NCBI RefSeq assembly: GCF_002750975.1
Contig: NZ_PEJS01000001.1
Span: 2,232,001-2,296,000, forward strand
Reading direction: 5' to 3'
Length of the DNA stretch: 64,000 nt
Source: Stenotrophomonas indicatrix
GTDB taxonomy: Bacteria > Pseudomonadota > Gammaproteobacteria > Xanthomonadales > Xanthomonadaceae
Translations under genes and position numbers: made by a program
The notes under the pieces: model-generated
Seen by the model: only the letters and a program-made list of their open reading frames with translations
Told to the model about the DNA's origin: nothing
The model's database searches: none
In this document: piece after piece, positions 15,779 through 24,599 of the stretch
How the letters are laid out: each line of letters begins with the position of its first letter
How positions within the stretch are numbered: the stretch's first letter is position 1

Positions 15779-18700
15779 ATGCGTGGCCGCCCCTTCCCCT
15801 TCCTGCGTCGCCTGCCGGCGCTGCTGTCGTGCCTGCTGTTGCTGACTGCCCTGCCCGTCTTCGCCGTGCAGCAACCCGCAGTGAGCGATGGCATGCCCGG
15901 CTATCAGCACACCGCCTGGCGCGTCGGCCAGGGCGCCCCGGGGGATATCTGGGATATCGTCCAGGACCGCCAGGGCATGTTGTGGCTGGCCACGGGTTCG
16001 GGCCTGTACCGCTTCGACGGCCGGCGTTTCGAGCGGCAGGCCGCACCGGCGGGCACCCGTTTTCCCTCCACCAACATGGTCACCCTCGGCCTCGATGGTG
16101 GCGATGGTGGCGATGGTGGCCTGTGGATCGGCTACTTCCAGGCAGGCATCAGCCAGTTCACGCAGGAACGCCTGCGCAGCTTCGGCCGCCCACAGGGCGT
16201 GCCGGTGGGTGTGGTCCCGCGCTTCGCGCATGACCGCAACGGCCGCCTGTGGGCTGCCGTCAATGGCGGCCTGCGCTGGTTCGATGGACATCGCTGGCAG
16301 CAGCCGCCGGCTTCCTTCGGCCTGCCGCAGAGACGCGTGCAATGGGTGCTGCAGGACCGCCACGGCACATTCTGGGTGCTGGCGGACCTGCAGATATGGC
16401 GTCGCCCTCCTGGCGCGGCCCGCTTCGAAGCCACCGGCATCGCGGTCTCGCAGATGGCCTCGCTGGTTGAGAGCCCGCGCGGCGAAATCTGGCTGGCCGA
16501 CCGCGTGCGCGGCACGTCGCCGCTGGCCAACGCGCATGGCCTGTTGCCCGCCGAGGAACGTGAAGCACGGCGGCTGCCCGGGCTGGTCGCCTCGCGCCTG
16601 CAGTTCACGGCCGACGGAGCCCTGTGGGCCACGCTCAGCCCGCACGGTGGCGTGGCCCGGGTCACCTTCGACGGCCAACAGGCTATGCGCATGGAGCGCT
16701 TCGATGCCGCGCAGGGCCTTACCGCGACGTCGGCAGTGCCGGTCCTTGCCGATCGCGAAGGCAACATCTGGGTAGGCACCAACCTCGGCCTCAACCGCTT
16801 CCGTGCGCACAGCGTGCAGACCTTGTCCGTGGGCCCTACCGATCCGTACCGGTCATTGGTACGCGCCATTGATGGCCGGGTGTATGGCTATGGCGAAGAC
16901 CTGAAGCTGTTCGACCTGCGGCGTCCGCTGCTGGGCCGCAGCGCTGCGCAGCTGCAGGCCGCGGCACGGCAGGCACCCACTCCGGTATGGCAGTTCGACT
17001 GGATCAATCTGGCGCGCACCGTCAGCGGCCACACCACCCTCATACCGCTGCCGGCACCGTTCACCGGGCAGCCACTGCACGCCCTGCTGTTTGCCGATGC
17101 GGACCAGGCCTGGGCCTGCGCCGGCGAGCGCGCGGTGCTGCACTACACGGACAACCGCTGGCGCCGCGAAACCCGGCTTCCCGAGCAGGCCTGTTCGTCG
17201 CTGGCGCGTACCGATGACGGTGCGCTGCTGCTGGGCTACGCCGATGGCACCCTGCGCCGCCTGCACGGCGCTACGGTCAACTCCTACGACGCCACCGAAG
17301 GGCTGTCGGTAGGCCCGGTAACCGCGTTGCTGCAGCACAAGGATCTGCTGCTGGTCGCCGGCGAGGCCGGCCTGGCCGCGCGTTTCGGCAACGGCCGCTT
17401 CCTGCCGGTGCGCACCGACATGGCCGGCGTGCTGGAAGGCATCACCGGCATGGTCGCCGATGCGAACGGGCTGCTCTGGCTCAACGGCAGCCGCGGCCTG
17501 GTGCGGCTGCAGGTTGCCACCCTGCGCAGCGCGCTGCGCAACGACCAGGCGATAGCCCCCCGCTTGTTCGACGCGGTTGACGGTATGCCGGGCATCGCCC
17601 TGCAGAGCGGCCCCATCCCCACTGCGGTACTGGCGGCTGATGGTCTGCTGTGGCTTGCCACCAATCAAGGCCTGGCGTGGCTGGACACGCGGCAGTCGCA
17701 CATCAACACCATGGCGCCTGGCGTGCGCATCGGTGACGTGCTGTATGGCAGTACCCAGGCCCCGTTGCAGGAGGGACTGCGCCTGCCGGCCGGCACTACC
17801 CAGCTGCAGATCGACTATGTCGCGCTGTCGCTGGCGCGGCCGGAGCGCAACCGCTACCGCTACCGACTGTCCGGCGTGGATGACGCTTGGCAGGAGGCCG
17901 GCGCGAGCACGCGCGCCTATTACACCAACCTCGCACCGGGCCATTACCGCTTCGAGGTGGAAGCAGCCAACGAAGATGGCATCTGGAGCAGCACGCCAGC
18001 CAGCCGCAGCTTCCACATCGCACCGACGTTCCTGCAGACCGCCTGGTTCAAACTGTTGTGCTTCTGCGTGGTGATGGCTGCGCTGGCGCTGGCCGTGCGG
18101 GTCCGCAGCCGGCAGCTGGCGGCATTGTTCCGCGCCCGCCTGCAGGAACGCAACGGCGAGCGCGAGCGCATTGCGCGCGATCTGCACGACACCCTGTTGC
18201 AGGGCAGCCAGGGACTCATCCTGCGCCTGCACGCCATCAGCCAGTCGGCACAGACACCAGAGCCGGTACGCACCCAGCTGGAATCGGCGATGCTGCTGGC
18301 CGAGCGCAATCTGGCCGAAGGCCGGGAACGGGTCAACGCGCTGCGCGACGCACCGTTTGCCGGCCGCGATCTCGCCTCTGCGCTGGCCGACGTGCATGCC
18401 GAATATGCAGGCCAAGGCACCAATCCACTGCGCTTGACCATGGAAGGCACCCCGCCGCCGCTGCAGGCCGAAGCCGCCGAGGAAGTGTTCCTGATCGGGC
18501 GCGAGGCCATCCGCAACGCGCTGCGGCATGCGCAGGCCAGTGCCATCGAAGTGGAACTGTCCTACGGCGCCCGCTGCTTCCTGCTGCATGTGCGCGACGA
18601 TGGCGTCGGCATCGCCAATGACAACGCCGGCGGCGGACACTGGGGCATGCAGGGCATGCGCGAGCGCGCACAACGGCTGGGTGCGGAGCTGCAGTTGTGG

Positions 18701-18811
18701 ACACGCCCCGGCCTGGGTACCGAAGTCGCGCTGTCCGTGCCGGCCCGTCGCTTGTATCACCGACATCCACCGCGCTGGCGTTGGCCCTGGAGCAGAACCT
18801 CCCATGACTGA
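15779..18811 (+). CDS. Sensor histidine kinase with periplasmic two-component-regulator propeller
   Basis: This is a 1010-residue membrane sensor kinase. A signal peptide or anchor (residues 9-29) leads into a periplasmic region of Reg_prop beta-propeller repeats to about residue 670. Repeat motifs include 'DRQGMLWLATGSGLYRFDG' and 'DREGNIWVGTNLGLNRF'. A Y_Y_Y domain follows at 680-745 ('NRYRYRLSGVDDAW'), then one transmembrane helix (about 755-775). The HisKA_3 domain has its phospho-acceptor at His803 (ERIARDLHDTLLQ), and a HATPase domain ends the protein (DDGVGIANDN, GGHWGMQGMRERA). The input signal is unknown. Its cognate regulator starts within its last 8 bases. Confidence 0.92.
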   Translation: MRGRPFPFLRRLPALLSCLLLLTALPVFAVQQPAVSDGMPGYQHTAWRVGQGAPGDIWDIVQDRQGMLWLATGSGLYRFDGRRFERQAAPAGTRFPSTNMVTLGLDGGDGGDGGLWIGYFQAGISQFTQERLRSFGRPQGVPVGVVPRFAHDRNGRLWAAVNGGLRWFDGHRWQQPPASFGLPQRRVQWVLQDRHGTFWVLADLQIWRRPPGAARFEATGIAVSQMASLVESPRGEIWLADRVRGTSPLANAHGLLPAEEREARRLPGLVASRLQFTADGALWATLSPHGGVARVTFDGQQAMRMERFDAAQGLTATSAVPVLADREGNIWVGTNLGLNRFRAHSVQTLSVGPTDPYRSLVRAIDGRVYGYGEDLKLFDLRRPLLGRSAAQLQAAARQAPTPVWQFDWINLARTVSGHTTLIPLPAPFTGQPLHALLFADADQAWACAGERAVLHYTDNRWRRETRLPEQACSSLARTDDGALLLGYADGTLRRLHGATVNSYDATEGLSVGPVTALLQHKDLLLVAGEAGLAARFGNGRFLPVRTDMAGVLEGITGMVADANGLLWLNGSRGLVRLQVATLRSALRNDQAIAPRLFDAVDGMPGIALQSGPIPTAVLAADGLLWLATNQGLAWLDTRQSHINTMAPGVRIGDVLYGSTQAPLQEGLRLPAGTTQLQIDYVALSLARPERNRYRYRLSGVDDAWQEAGASTRAYYTNLAPGHYRFEVEAANEDGIWSSTPASRSFHIAPTFLQTAWFKLLCFCVVMAALALAVRVRSRQLAALFRARLQERNGERERIARDLHDTLLQGSQGLILRLHAISQSAQTPEPVRTQLESAMLLAERNLAEGRERVNALRDAPFAGRDLASALADVHAEYAGQGTNPLRLTMEGTPPPLQAEAAEEVFLIGREAIRNALRHAQASAIEVELSYGARCFLLHVRDDGVGIANDNAGGGHWGMQGMRERAQRLGAELQLWTRPGLGTEVALSVPARRLYHRHPPRWRWPWSRTSHD

Positions 18812-19457
18812 ATCCCTTCCTCCCATCGGCGTGCTGGTGGTTGATGACCATCCGCTGTTGCGCGATGGCCTGGCCGCACTGCTCGGCGCACATGCCGACC
18901 TGCGCCTGCTCGGCGAAGCAGCCGACGGCGAGGAAGCCCTTGCCCGCTACCAGCAGCTGCGCCCGGATGTGGTGCTGATGGACCTGCAGATGCCACGCAT
19001 GGATGGCGTGGAAGCAATCGTGCGGATCCGTGCGATCGATCCCCGCGCACGCATCATCGTGCTGACAACCTACCGCGGCGACGTGCGCGCCGTGCGCGCG
19101 CTGCAGGCCGGTGCCAGCGCCTACCTGCTGAAGGACATGCTGCGCCACGAACTGGTGGCCACCATCCGCACCGTGGCCAGTGGCCGCCGCGCACCGATAC
19201 CGGCGGAAGTGGCGGCCAGCATCGCCGCGCACGTGGTGGAAGACCGGCTGTCGCCACGCGAAACCGAAGTGCTGCGCCACGTGGCCGGCGGCCTGTCGAA
19301 CAAGCGCATCGGCGAACGCATGCAGATTTCCGAGCAGACGGTGAAGGCACACATGAAGAGCTTGATGGAAAAACTGGGCGTTGGCGACCGGACGCACGCG
19401 GTAACCCAGGCACTGCGTCGCGGAATCATCAGCCTGGATGACACCGGTCAGGAGTGA
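18804..19457 (+). CDS. NarL/FixJ-type response regulator
   Basis: The 217-residue regulator has a receiver domain at residues 8-125, with acidic pocket DD (residues 14-15), phospho-acceptor Asp60 (VVLMDLQMPRMDG) and Lys in 'AYLLKDM'. A LuxR-type helix-turn-helix covers about 150-210 ('LSPRETEVLRHVAGGLSNKR', 'SEQTVKAHMKSLMEKLGV'). The start overlaps the kinase stop by 8 bases, so the pair forms one two-component system. Targets cannot be read from sequence. The divergently transcribed leftward operon at 15674 is the nearest candidate. Confidence 0.93.
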   Translation: MTESLPPIGVLVVDDHPLLRDGLAALLGAHADLRLLGEAADGEEALARYQQLRPDVVLMDLQMPRMDGVEAIVRIRAIDPRARIIVLTTYRGDVRAVRALQAGASAYLLKDMLRHELVATIRTVASGRRAPIPAEVAASIAAHVVEDRLSPRETEVLRHVAGGLSNKRIGERMQISEQTVKAHMKSLMEKLGVGDRTHAVTQALRRGIISLDDTGQE

Positions 19458-19497
19458 AGGGGTTTCGGCAGGGCTGCGCCCTGCACCCGCAGAGGCC

Positions 19498-19550
19498 GAA
19501 GCAACAGCAACAGCCGAAGCAACAGCAACAGCAACAGCAACAGCAAAAGC
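19498..19550 (+). repeat. CAACAG-type short tandem tract
   Basis: Units of GCAACA and its variants are repeated here. Shorter versions flank each long palindrome at the same relative place (near 25536-25558, 25971-25993 as the complement, and 52420-52450), so the tract is part of the composite element. Confidence 0.8.
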
Positions 19551-19566
19551 CTGCATTCCTTGGGAT

Positions 19567-19670
19567 GGCGGGGAGGGGACAGATGGCGGGGGACGCTGCA
19601 AGTACGTCCATGTAAGCTCGGTCGCGCCATCCATGGCGCTCACGCCCCCGCCATCTGTCCCCTCCCCGCC
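19567..19670 (+). repeat. Long covarying palindrome, copy A
   Basis: A perfect 26-bp inverted repeat (19567-19592 with 19645-19670) encloses a 52-nt loop. The arm starts GGCGGGG, continues AGGGGACAGATGG and ends CGGGGG. The loop holds TACGTCCATGTA and a nested GCGCC-ATCCAT-GGCGC hairpin. Confidence 0.9.
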
Positions 19671-19716
19671 TCCGACAGATCTCCGCAATCTGTCTGGATG
19701 ACATGGCCTGCTTTTG

Positions 19717-19764
19717 GTAGGTGTCGACCTTGGTCGACACGTAGATCCACGCCATGCGTGGATG
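19717..19764 (+). repeat. Two adjacent GTAG hairpins (SMAG type)
   Basis: GTAG at 19717 is followed by GTGTCGACC / GGTCGACAC. GTAG at 19741 is followed by the stem ATCCACGC / GCGTGGAT. Both are GTAG-headed imperfect hairpins of the SMAG repeat class. Confidence 0.85.
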
Positions 19765-19851
19765 CTCTACGTTCAATTGTCGAAATATTGGATTTTGATG
19801 GAGATTCATCCAGCATGGGATGGATCCATCCGACACCGGAAAACTGTCGAA

Positions 19852-19953
19852 GGCGGGGCGGTGTCGGATTGCGGGGTGTCAGCCGCATGGATGCGGCTGC
19901 CAAGCCTACAAGGACGTACTTGCGGCGTCCCCGCAATCCGACACCGCCCCGCC
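19852..19953 (-). repeat. Long covarying palindrome, copy B
   Basis: Perfect 25-bp arms (19852-19876 with 19929-19953) enclose a 52-nt loop, read on the minus strand. The arm middle is CGGTGTCGGATTG, unlike copy A, yet both sides match. The nested hairpin is AGCCGC-ATCCAT-GCGGCT. Confidence 0.9.
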
Positions 19954-19992
19954 CTCCGACGGAATCCAGCTTCTGCCGTTGCCGTTGCTGAG

Positions 19993-20017
19993 GTTGCCGG
20001 CCAGCGGCCGGCACTAC
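19993..20017 (-). repeat. SMAG repeat (GTAGTGCCGGCC type)
   Basis: On the minus strand GTAG heads the stem TGCCGGCC / GGCCGGCA. It lies 35 bases beyond the stop of the leftward MFS gene. Confidence 0.85.
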
Positions 20018-20051
20018 AGCAGGTGCAGGGCGCAGCCCTGCCGAACCACCC

Positions 20052-21248
20052 TCAACGCAGACGGATCAGCAGGCTGCCGCCGGCGCAGATCGTCGCCAGC
20101 CACGCCACGCCGTGCCAACCCCACTGCGCCAGCGCCAGGCTGCCCAACGCACCGCCGCCAGCCATGCCGATGAACATGCCGGTGAACAGCAGTGCATTGA
20201 GGCGACTGCGCGCCGGCGGCACCAGGCCGTAGACCAGGGTCTGGTGCGCGACCAGCGCCGACTGGAAACCGAAGTCGAACAGCAGCGCGCTGACCACCAG
20301 CAGCGGCAGCAGCGCCACGGCCGGCAGCCACGAATCAACCAGCAACAGCGCAAAGCCAACCAAGGCGACGGCAATCGCCAACCGCGCGACCGCGGGGCTG
20401 CCCAACCGATCTGCAAAACGACCGGCAACCGGTGCCGCCAATGCACCCGCAGCACCGGCAATGCCGAACGCACCCGCGGCGGCACTGCCCAGGCCCAGCC
20501 GTGCGTGCAGCATCAGCGCCAGCGTCGACCAGAACGCACTGAAGCCCACCGCCAGCAGCGATTGGCTGGCCACGGCGCGGCGCAGCTGCGGCTGCTCACG
20601 CCAGAGCGCCAGCAACGAACCCAGCAGCGCCGGATACCGCAGCGTACTGGTCGCAGCGAAGTGCGGCAGTGCGCGTGCCATCACCGCCCCCATCGCCAGC
20701 ACCGAAAGCGCTGCCAGGCCGAACTGCACGCGCCAGCCCCAGGCTTCGGCCACCACGCCGCTGACCACGCGCGACAGCAGGATGCCCAGCAGCAGGCCGG
20801 TCATCACCCTGCCCACCACCTGCCCGCGCTGCGCATCCGGTGCCAGCACCGCGGCGGCCGGCACGATGTCCTGTGCCAGCGTGGCCATCAGCCCCACCAG
20901 CAGGCTGGCAACAAGAAGCCCCGGCAACTGGCCGGCCAGGGCGGCCGCCCCCAGGGCCAACGCCAGCAGCACCGACTTCAGCAGGATCAGGTTGCGCCGG
21001 TCGAAGCGGTCGCCCAACGGAGCCAGCAGCAGGATGCCCAGCGCATAGCCCAGCTGGGTCAGGGTCGGCACCAGGCCTACGGCACGCTCGCCCGCAGCCA
21101 GATCCTGCGCGATCAGGCCCAGCATCGGCTGGCTGTAATAGAGCGAGGCCACCGAAAAGCCCGCGCCGGCGGCCATGGCCAGCACCAGTGATGGGGCGGG
21201 CGCAGCGCGTGGCGCAGAGACGACGGTTGAGAGCGAGGGAGCGGGCAT
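20052..21248 (-). CDS. MFS transporter (DHA1 / YnfM-like)
   Basis: This 398-residue major facilitator protein has about 12 helices. The signature 'APLGDRFDRRNLIL' lies between helices 2 and 3, and 'GRVMTGLLLGILLSRVVSG' resembles the drug:H+ antiporter motif C region of DHA1 proteins. The substrate is unknown. The ATG at 21248 is chosen; an in-frame GTG at 21257 would add three residues. It faces the LysR gene at 21343 across 94 bases, which makes that regulator its likely controller. Its 3' end abuts repeat island 1. Confidence 0.82.
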   Translation of the reverse strand: MPAPSLSTVVSAPRAAPAPSLVLAMAAGAGFSVASLYYSQPMLGLIAQDLAAGERAVGLVPTLTQLGYALGILLLAPLGDRFDRRNLILLKSVLLALALGAAALAGQLPGLLVASLLVGLMATLAQDIVPAAAVLAPDAQRGQVVGRVMTGLLLGILLSRVVSGVVAEAWGWRVQFGLAALSVLAMGAVMARALPHFAATSTLRYPALLGSLLALWREQPQLRRAVASQSLLAVGFSAFWSTLALMLHARLGLGSAAAGAFGIAGAAGALAAPVAGRFADRLGSPAVARLAIAVALVGFALLLVDSWLPAVALLPLLVVSALLFDFGFQSALVAHQTLVYGLVPPARSRLNALLFTGMFIGMAGGGALGSLALAQWGWHGVAWLATICAGGSLLIRLR

Positions 21249-21342
21249 GGAAGGCACCAGGGAGAGAATTGGAGCCTAGCGTGCCTACATTCGCGAGGCG
21301 TCTGTAGTAGGCTCAACAACATACTTTACATACGCCATACGC

Positions 21343-22272
21343 ATGAACGATCTCGCATCGGGCGGCGACCGCCTGGACCTGCTGCGTACCTTCCTGCGCA
21401 TCGTCGACAGCGGCAGCCTTTCGGCCGCCGCCGTGCAGCTGGGCACCACCCAGCCCACCGTCAGCCGTAGGCTTCAAGCCCTGGAACGGCAACTGGGCCT
21501 GCGCCTGCTGCAGCGCTCTACCCACGGCCTGCTGCTGACCGAGGACGGCCAGCGCTGCCAACGCCATGCGCAGAGGGTGGTGGACGAATGGGAAGCGCTG
21601 CAGGCCGAGCTGCACGGGCAGACACAGAGGCTCAGCGGCCGCCTGCGGGTGATGGTGCCGCATGCGTTCGGCCAGGCACAGCTGCTGCCCACCATGCTCG
21701 ACTTCCTGGCCCAGCATCCACAACTGAGCCTGGAGTGGATCCTCGAGGACCGCCGCCCGGACTTCATCGCCGAAGGCATCGACTGCGCGGTGCGGGTCGG
21801 CGCGGTCGATGAACCGCGCGTGGTTGCCCTGCCGCTGGCCGAAGTACCTCGCATTGTCGTGGCCGCACCGTCGCTGGCCGATGCAGGGTCGATCACCACC
21901 CCCGAACAGGCGCAGGCATTGCCGTGGATCTCGCTGGTCACCTACTACCGCGAACGTCTGCTGCTGCACGATGCGCAGGGCCGTGCGCACACGCTGTCGA
22001 TCACACCGCGCCTGCTGAGTGACAACCTGTTCGTGGTGCAGCAGGCCGCACGTGCTGGATTGGGAGCCGCAGTGGTGTCGGCCTGGCTGGTGGCCGAGGA
22101 TCTGGCCGAAGGCCGGTTGGTGCAGCTTTTAGCGGACTGGCAGGCACCACCGCTGCCGGTGCATCTGGTGTTCCCCGCTGCGCGACAGCAACCGCTGCGC
22201 CTGCGCGCCTTCATCGATGCGATGAAAACCACGCTGCCGCAGCTGCATGGCATGCGGCCGGCACCGCGCTAG
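21343..22272 (+). CDS. LysR-family regulator, divergent from MFS
   Basis: The 309-residue LysR regulator has an N-terminal winged helix ('FLRIVDSGSLSAAAVQLGTT', 'PTVSRRLQALERQLGLRLL'). The substrate-binding domain covers residues 95-300 and is of the CrgA/YhjC type ('GRLRVMVPHAFGQAQLLP'). It probably represses or activates the neighbouring MFS gene. The intergenic region carries three CATAC units near 21321, 21330 and 21337 that could be part of an operator, but I see no clean LysR palindrome. It ends 16 bases from the convergent amidohydrolase. Confidence 0.88.
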   Translation: MNDLASGGDRLDLLRTFLRIVDSGSLSAAAVQLGTTQPTVSRRLQALERQLGLRLLQRSTHGLLLTEDGQRCQRHAQRVVDEWEALQAELHGQTQRLSGRLRVMVPHAFGQAQLLPTMLDFLAQHPQLSLEWILEDRRPDFIAEGIDCAVRVGAVDEPRVVALPLAEVPRIVVAAPSLADAGSITTPEQAQALPWISLVTYYRERLLLHDAQGRAHTLSITPRLLSDNLFVVQQAARAGLGAAVVSAWLVAEDLAEGRLVQLLADWQAPPLPVHLVFPAARQQPLRLRAFIDAMKTTLPQLHGMRPAPR

Positions 22273-22287
22273 GCGCTACCGGCCGCA

Positions 22288-23754
22288 TCACTGCGAAGCG
22301 TGGTCCTGCTTCGCCACGGCATTCCATGCAGCGACCTTTGCCTTGGTGTCGGCCAGCATCTTGTCCAGCGCCGCGCGATCGTACACATCACCGCGCAGGA
22401 TCACGCTGTCGATCTTTTCGGTGGCAGCGATGTCCTGCAACGGGTTGGCCGTCAGCAGCACCAGATCGGCCGCCTTGCCCGTGGCGACGCCGCCATAGCG
22501 CTGCATCTGGCCGAACCAGGCCGGGCCCGAACGGGTCGCGGCCGACAGCGCCTGCGGTGCGCTCAGGCCTTCCTTCACGAACAGCTGCAGTTCCTGGTGC
22601 AGGCCGATGCCGGGGTAGTTGAACGAATTGAGGAAGCCGGCATCGGTACCGGCAATGATCGTCACTCCCGCTTCCTGTAGCAGCGGCAGCACCGCAGCCA
22701 CCTGGTGGTACTGCGCATGGCGCGCGTCGATCTGCGCCGGGGTGGCCTTGGCCGCCCGTTCGATGCGCCAGGTGTAGGTCGCGCGCAGGCCCGGGCCGAT
22801 ATAGGCCAGATACGGGTCGTTGGCGTGGTCGTCCTGGTCGAGGAAGTCGAGGATGCGGCCACCGTTGAGGGTCGGCGTCACGAATACGCCACGCTTGGCG
22901 AAATCACGGTAGGCATGCAGCGCGGTTTCGCGATCGAAGCTGGCCTCGAGCCGGCGGTTGGCTTCGGCGCGATCGATGCGCCCGGCGCCGAAATCAGCCG
23001 CGATCTGCGCCTCGTCCTTGCTGCCAGCCTTGAAGGCATAGTCCAGATGCTCGATCGAGGCCAGGCCCGCATCCACGGCCTGCTCCACCGTCAACGCCAT
23101 CGGAATGTGGCCCGAGGCCTTGAGACCCGCCTTGCGCGCCGCGCTGGCCGAGTACAGGAACAGCTCCGGCGTCAGCGTGCTGTCGGTGATCTTCACGAAG
23201 TCGACCTTGTCGTGCTGCAGGCGCTCGATCGCCTTGTCCGCGTCGGCCTTGCTGCCCACTTCGATGGTGCCCTTCCAGACCGGCTTGATGCCTTCGATTT
23301 TCGCACCGGAGGTCAGCAGGCGCGGACCGAACAGCGTGCCGTTGGCGATGTCGCCGCGCCACTGCAGTACCTGCTGCGGAAGATCACCGGAGCAATCGCG
23401 GATCGTGGTGATGCCATGAGCGATGTACAGCGGCAGCAGCGCCTTGTTCTCTTCCACCAGCGCCGGACCACCACCGAAGTGCACGTGCATGTCCCACAGG
23501 CCTGGAATCAGGTACTTGCCCTTGGCGTCAATCTGCCGGCTGGCGCTCCACTGGCTGCGTAGCTGCGCATCGGGACCGACCGCGACGATGTCCTCGCCAC
23601 GGATGACAACGCTCTGCCCGGGCACGCTGCGTGCGTGCTCGACATCGACCACCGTGGCGTTGCGGATCAGCAGATCGGCGCGCTCGGCGGCAGACGCCGA
23701 CAGCGGTGCAGCGGCAAGAAGGACGGCAAGGGACAACGGATGGGAACGGAACAT
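22288..23754 (-). CDS. Secreted amidohydrolase (imidazolonepropionase/prolidase-like)
   Basis: This 488-residue metal-dependent amidohydrolase has a signal peptide (MFRSHPLSLAVLLAAAPLSA, cleavage near ASA). The first metal motif is 'LWDMHVHFGGG'. The carboxylated-lysine region is 'KVDFVKITDS', further His are in 'ASGHIPM' and 'SIEHLDY', and the final Asp is in 'IIAGTDAGF'. This set fits exported dipeptidase/Xaa-Pro-type amidohydrolases. The ATG at 23754 is chosen because AGGA lies 8 bases before it; an ATG three codons upstream is less well placed. It starts 50 bases after the ankyrin gene and may share its transcript. Confidence 0.82.
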   Translation of the reverse strand: MFRSHPLSLAVLLAAAPLSASAAERADLLIRNATVVDVEHARSVPGQSVVIRGEDIVAVGPDAQLRSQWSASRQIDAKGKYLIPGLWDMHVHFGGGPALVEENKALLPLYIAHGITTIRDCSGDLPQQVLQWRGDIANGTLFGPRLLTSGAKIEGIKPVWKGTIEVGSKADADKAIERLQHDKVDFVKITDSTLTPELFLYSASAARKAGLKASGHIPMALTVEQAVDAGLASIEHLDYAFKAGSKDEAQIAADFGAGRIDRAEANRRLEASFDRETALHAYRDFAKRGVFVTPTLNGGRILDFLDQDDHANDPYLAYIGPGLRATYTWRIERAAKATPAQIDARHAQYHQVAAVLPLLQEAGVTIIAGTDAGFLNSFNYPGIGLHQELQLFVKEGLSAPQALSAATRSGPAWFGQMQRYGGVATGKAADLVLLTANPLQDIAATEKIDSVILRGDVYDRAALDKMLADTKAKVAAWNAVAKQDHASQ

Positions 23755-23803
23755 GGACGGCATCCTGGTGGGCACGGCAGCGTGCGGGTGGAAGGGGCGG
23801 GTG

Positions 23804-24505
23804 TCAGCGCGTCGCGCCATGCTGGCGCAGCAGGGTTTCGATGTTGGCGTAGCCGCGTTGCCGGGCGTGCGCCAGCGGCGTTACGCCGTCGCCATCGGCA
23901 AGCTCGGGGTTGGCGCCGGCGTCCAGCAGCAGCTGTACGATCTGCACGTGGCGCGGGCCGCCATCGCCAAGCAGGATCGCCTCCAGCAGTGCAGTCCAGT
24001 GCAGACGGTTGACATGATCCACGGCCACGCCGGCGCGCAGCAGCGTACGCACGGTGGCGACATGGCCGCGTTCGGCGGCAGGAATCAGTGCGGTACCGCC
24101 ATAGCGGTTGGTGCTGCGCAGGTCTGCACCGTGGGCGAGTGTCAGCGCCAGGATCTCATCCAGGCCGCGCGCGCCGGCATACAGGTACGCGCTGTCCTGC
24201 AACGCGTCCTTGGCATTGACGTCGGCACCGGCCTCGATCAGTTCGCGCGCCGCATCCACGTTGTTGCCGTGGGTGGCCAGCAGCAGGGCCGTGCGGCCCT
24301 GGCCGTCACGCGCCTCCAGATCAGCACCTGCATCCAGTGCCTCGCGCACGGCGCGGGCATCACCGCGGCTGGCGGCATCGCGCAGCTGCGCATCGGCGTC
24401 GCTTCGGGAAGTCGCCGTACACGCCGGGATGACCATGGCCAGCAGGCACAGCAGCAGCATGCGGGCCAATGCCGAACGGCGCTGCCGGGAGCGAGGGTGG
24501 TGCAT
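23804..24505 (-). CDS. Ankyrin-repeat lipoprotein
   Basis: The 233-residue protein has a basic N-terminus, a hydrophobic segment and a lipobox-like cysteine (MVIPACTATS). Five to six ankyrin repeats follow over about residues 50-230. Examples are 'DGQGRTALLLATHGNNVDAA', 'NRYGGTALIPAAERGHVATV' and 'DGDGVTPLAHARQRGYANIE'. Such periplasmic ankyrin proteins often act as binding partners or protectants; the partner here is unknown. The ATG at 24505 has AGGAGAG 5 bases upstream; an earlier in-frame ATG lacks support. It is divergent from the LysR gene at 24600. Confidence 0.82.
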   Translation of the reverse strand: MHHPRSRQRRSALARMLLLCLLAMVIPACTATSRSDADAQLRDAASRGDARAVREALDAGADLEARDGQGRTALLLATHGNNVDAARELIEAGADVNAKDALQDSAYLYAGARGLDEILALTLAHGADLRSTNRYGGTALIPAAERGHVATVRTLLRAGVAVDHVNRLHWTALLEAILLGDGGPRHVQIVQLLLDAGANPELADGDGVTPLAHARQRGYANIETLLRQHGATR

Positions 24506-24599
24506 CGTGACTCTCCTCATGCGCAATGGCGCCGGCCATTGCCGGCCCCTGCCCTGCATGGTAGAAGTCGGCACGGGTATCCAGAAGTGAAATGTTCAA

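Larger units (their letters stand above)
19465..20045. repeat. Composite repeat island 1 (mirror-symmetric, about 580 bp)
   Basis: This fills the gap between the response regulator and the leftward MFS gene; I see no real gene in it. From left to right it holds a GCAGGGC / GCCCTGC hairpin (19468-19484), a CAACAG-rich tract, a long palindrome in + orientation (19567) and two GTAG hairpins (19717-19764). An AT-richer centre and a degenerate inverted SMAG (about 19805-19830) follow. Then come a long palindrome in - orientation (19852), an inverted SMAG (19993) and an inverted GCAGGGC hairpin (20025-20041). The order mirrors about the centre and is nearly repeated at 25484-26049. Confidence 0.85.

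Noticed and set aside
19498..19550. CAACAG tract as a possible CRISPR array
   Set aside because: Units are 6 bases with no spacers, and no cas genes are near. It is a simple tandem tract within the composite repeat.
19438..20014. Several short open frames inside repeat island 1 (and similar ones at 25385-26200 and 52244-52640)
   Set aside because: They run through the palindromes and SMAG hairpins, share peptide fragments only because the DNA repeats, and have no consistent frame or start.
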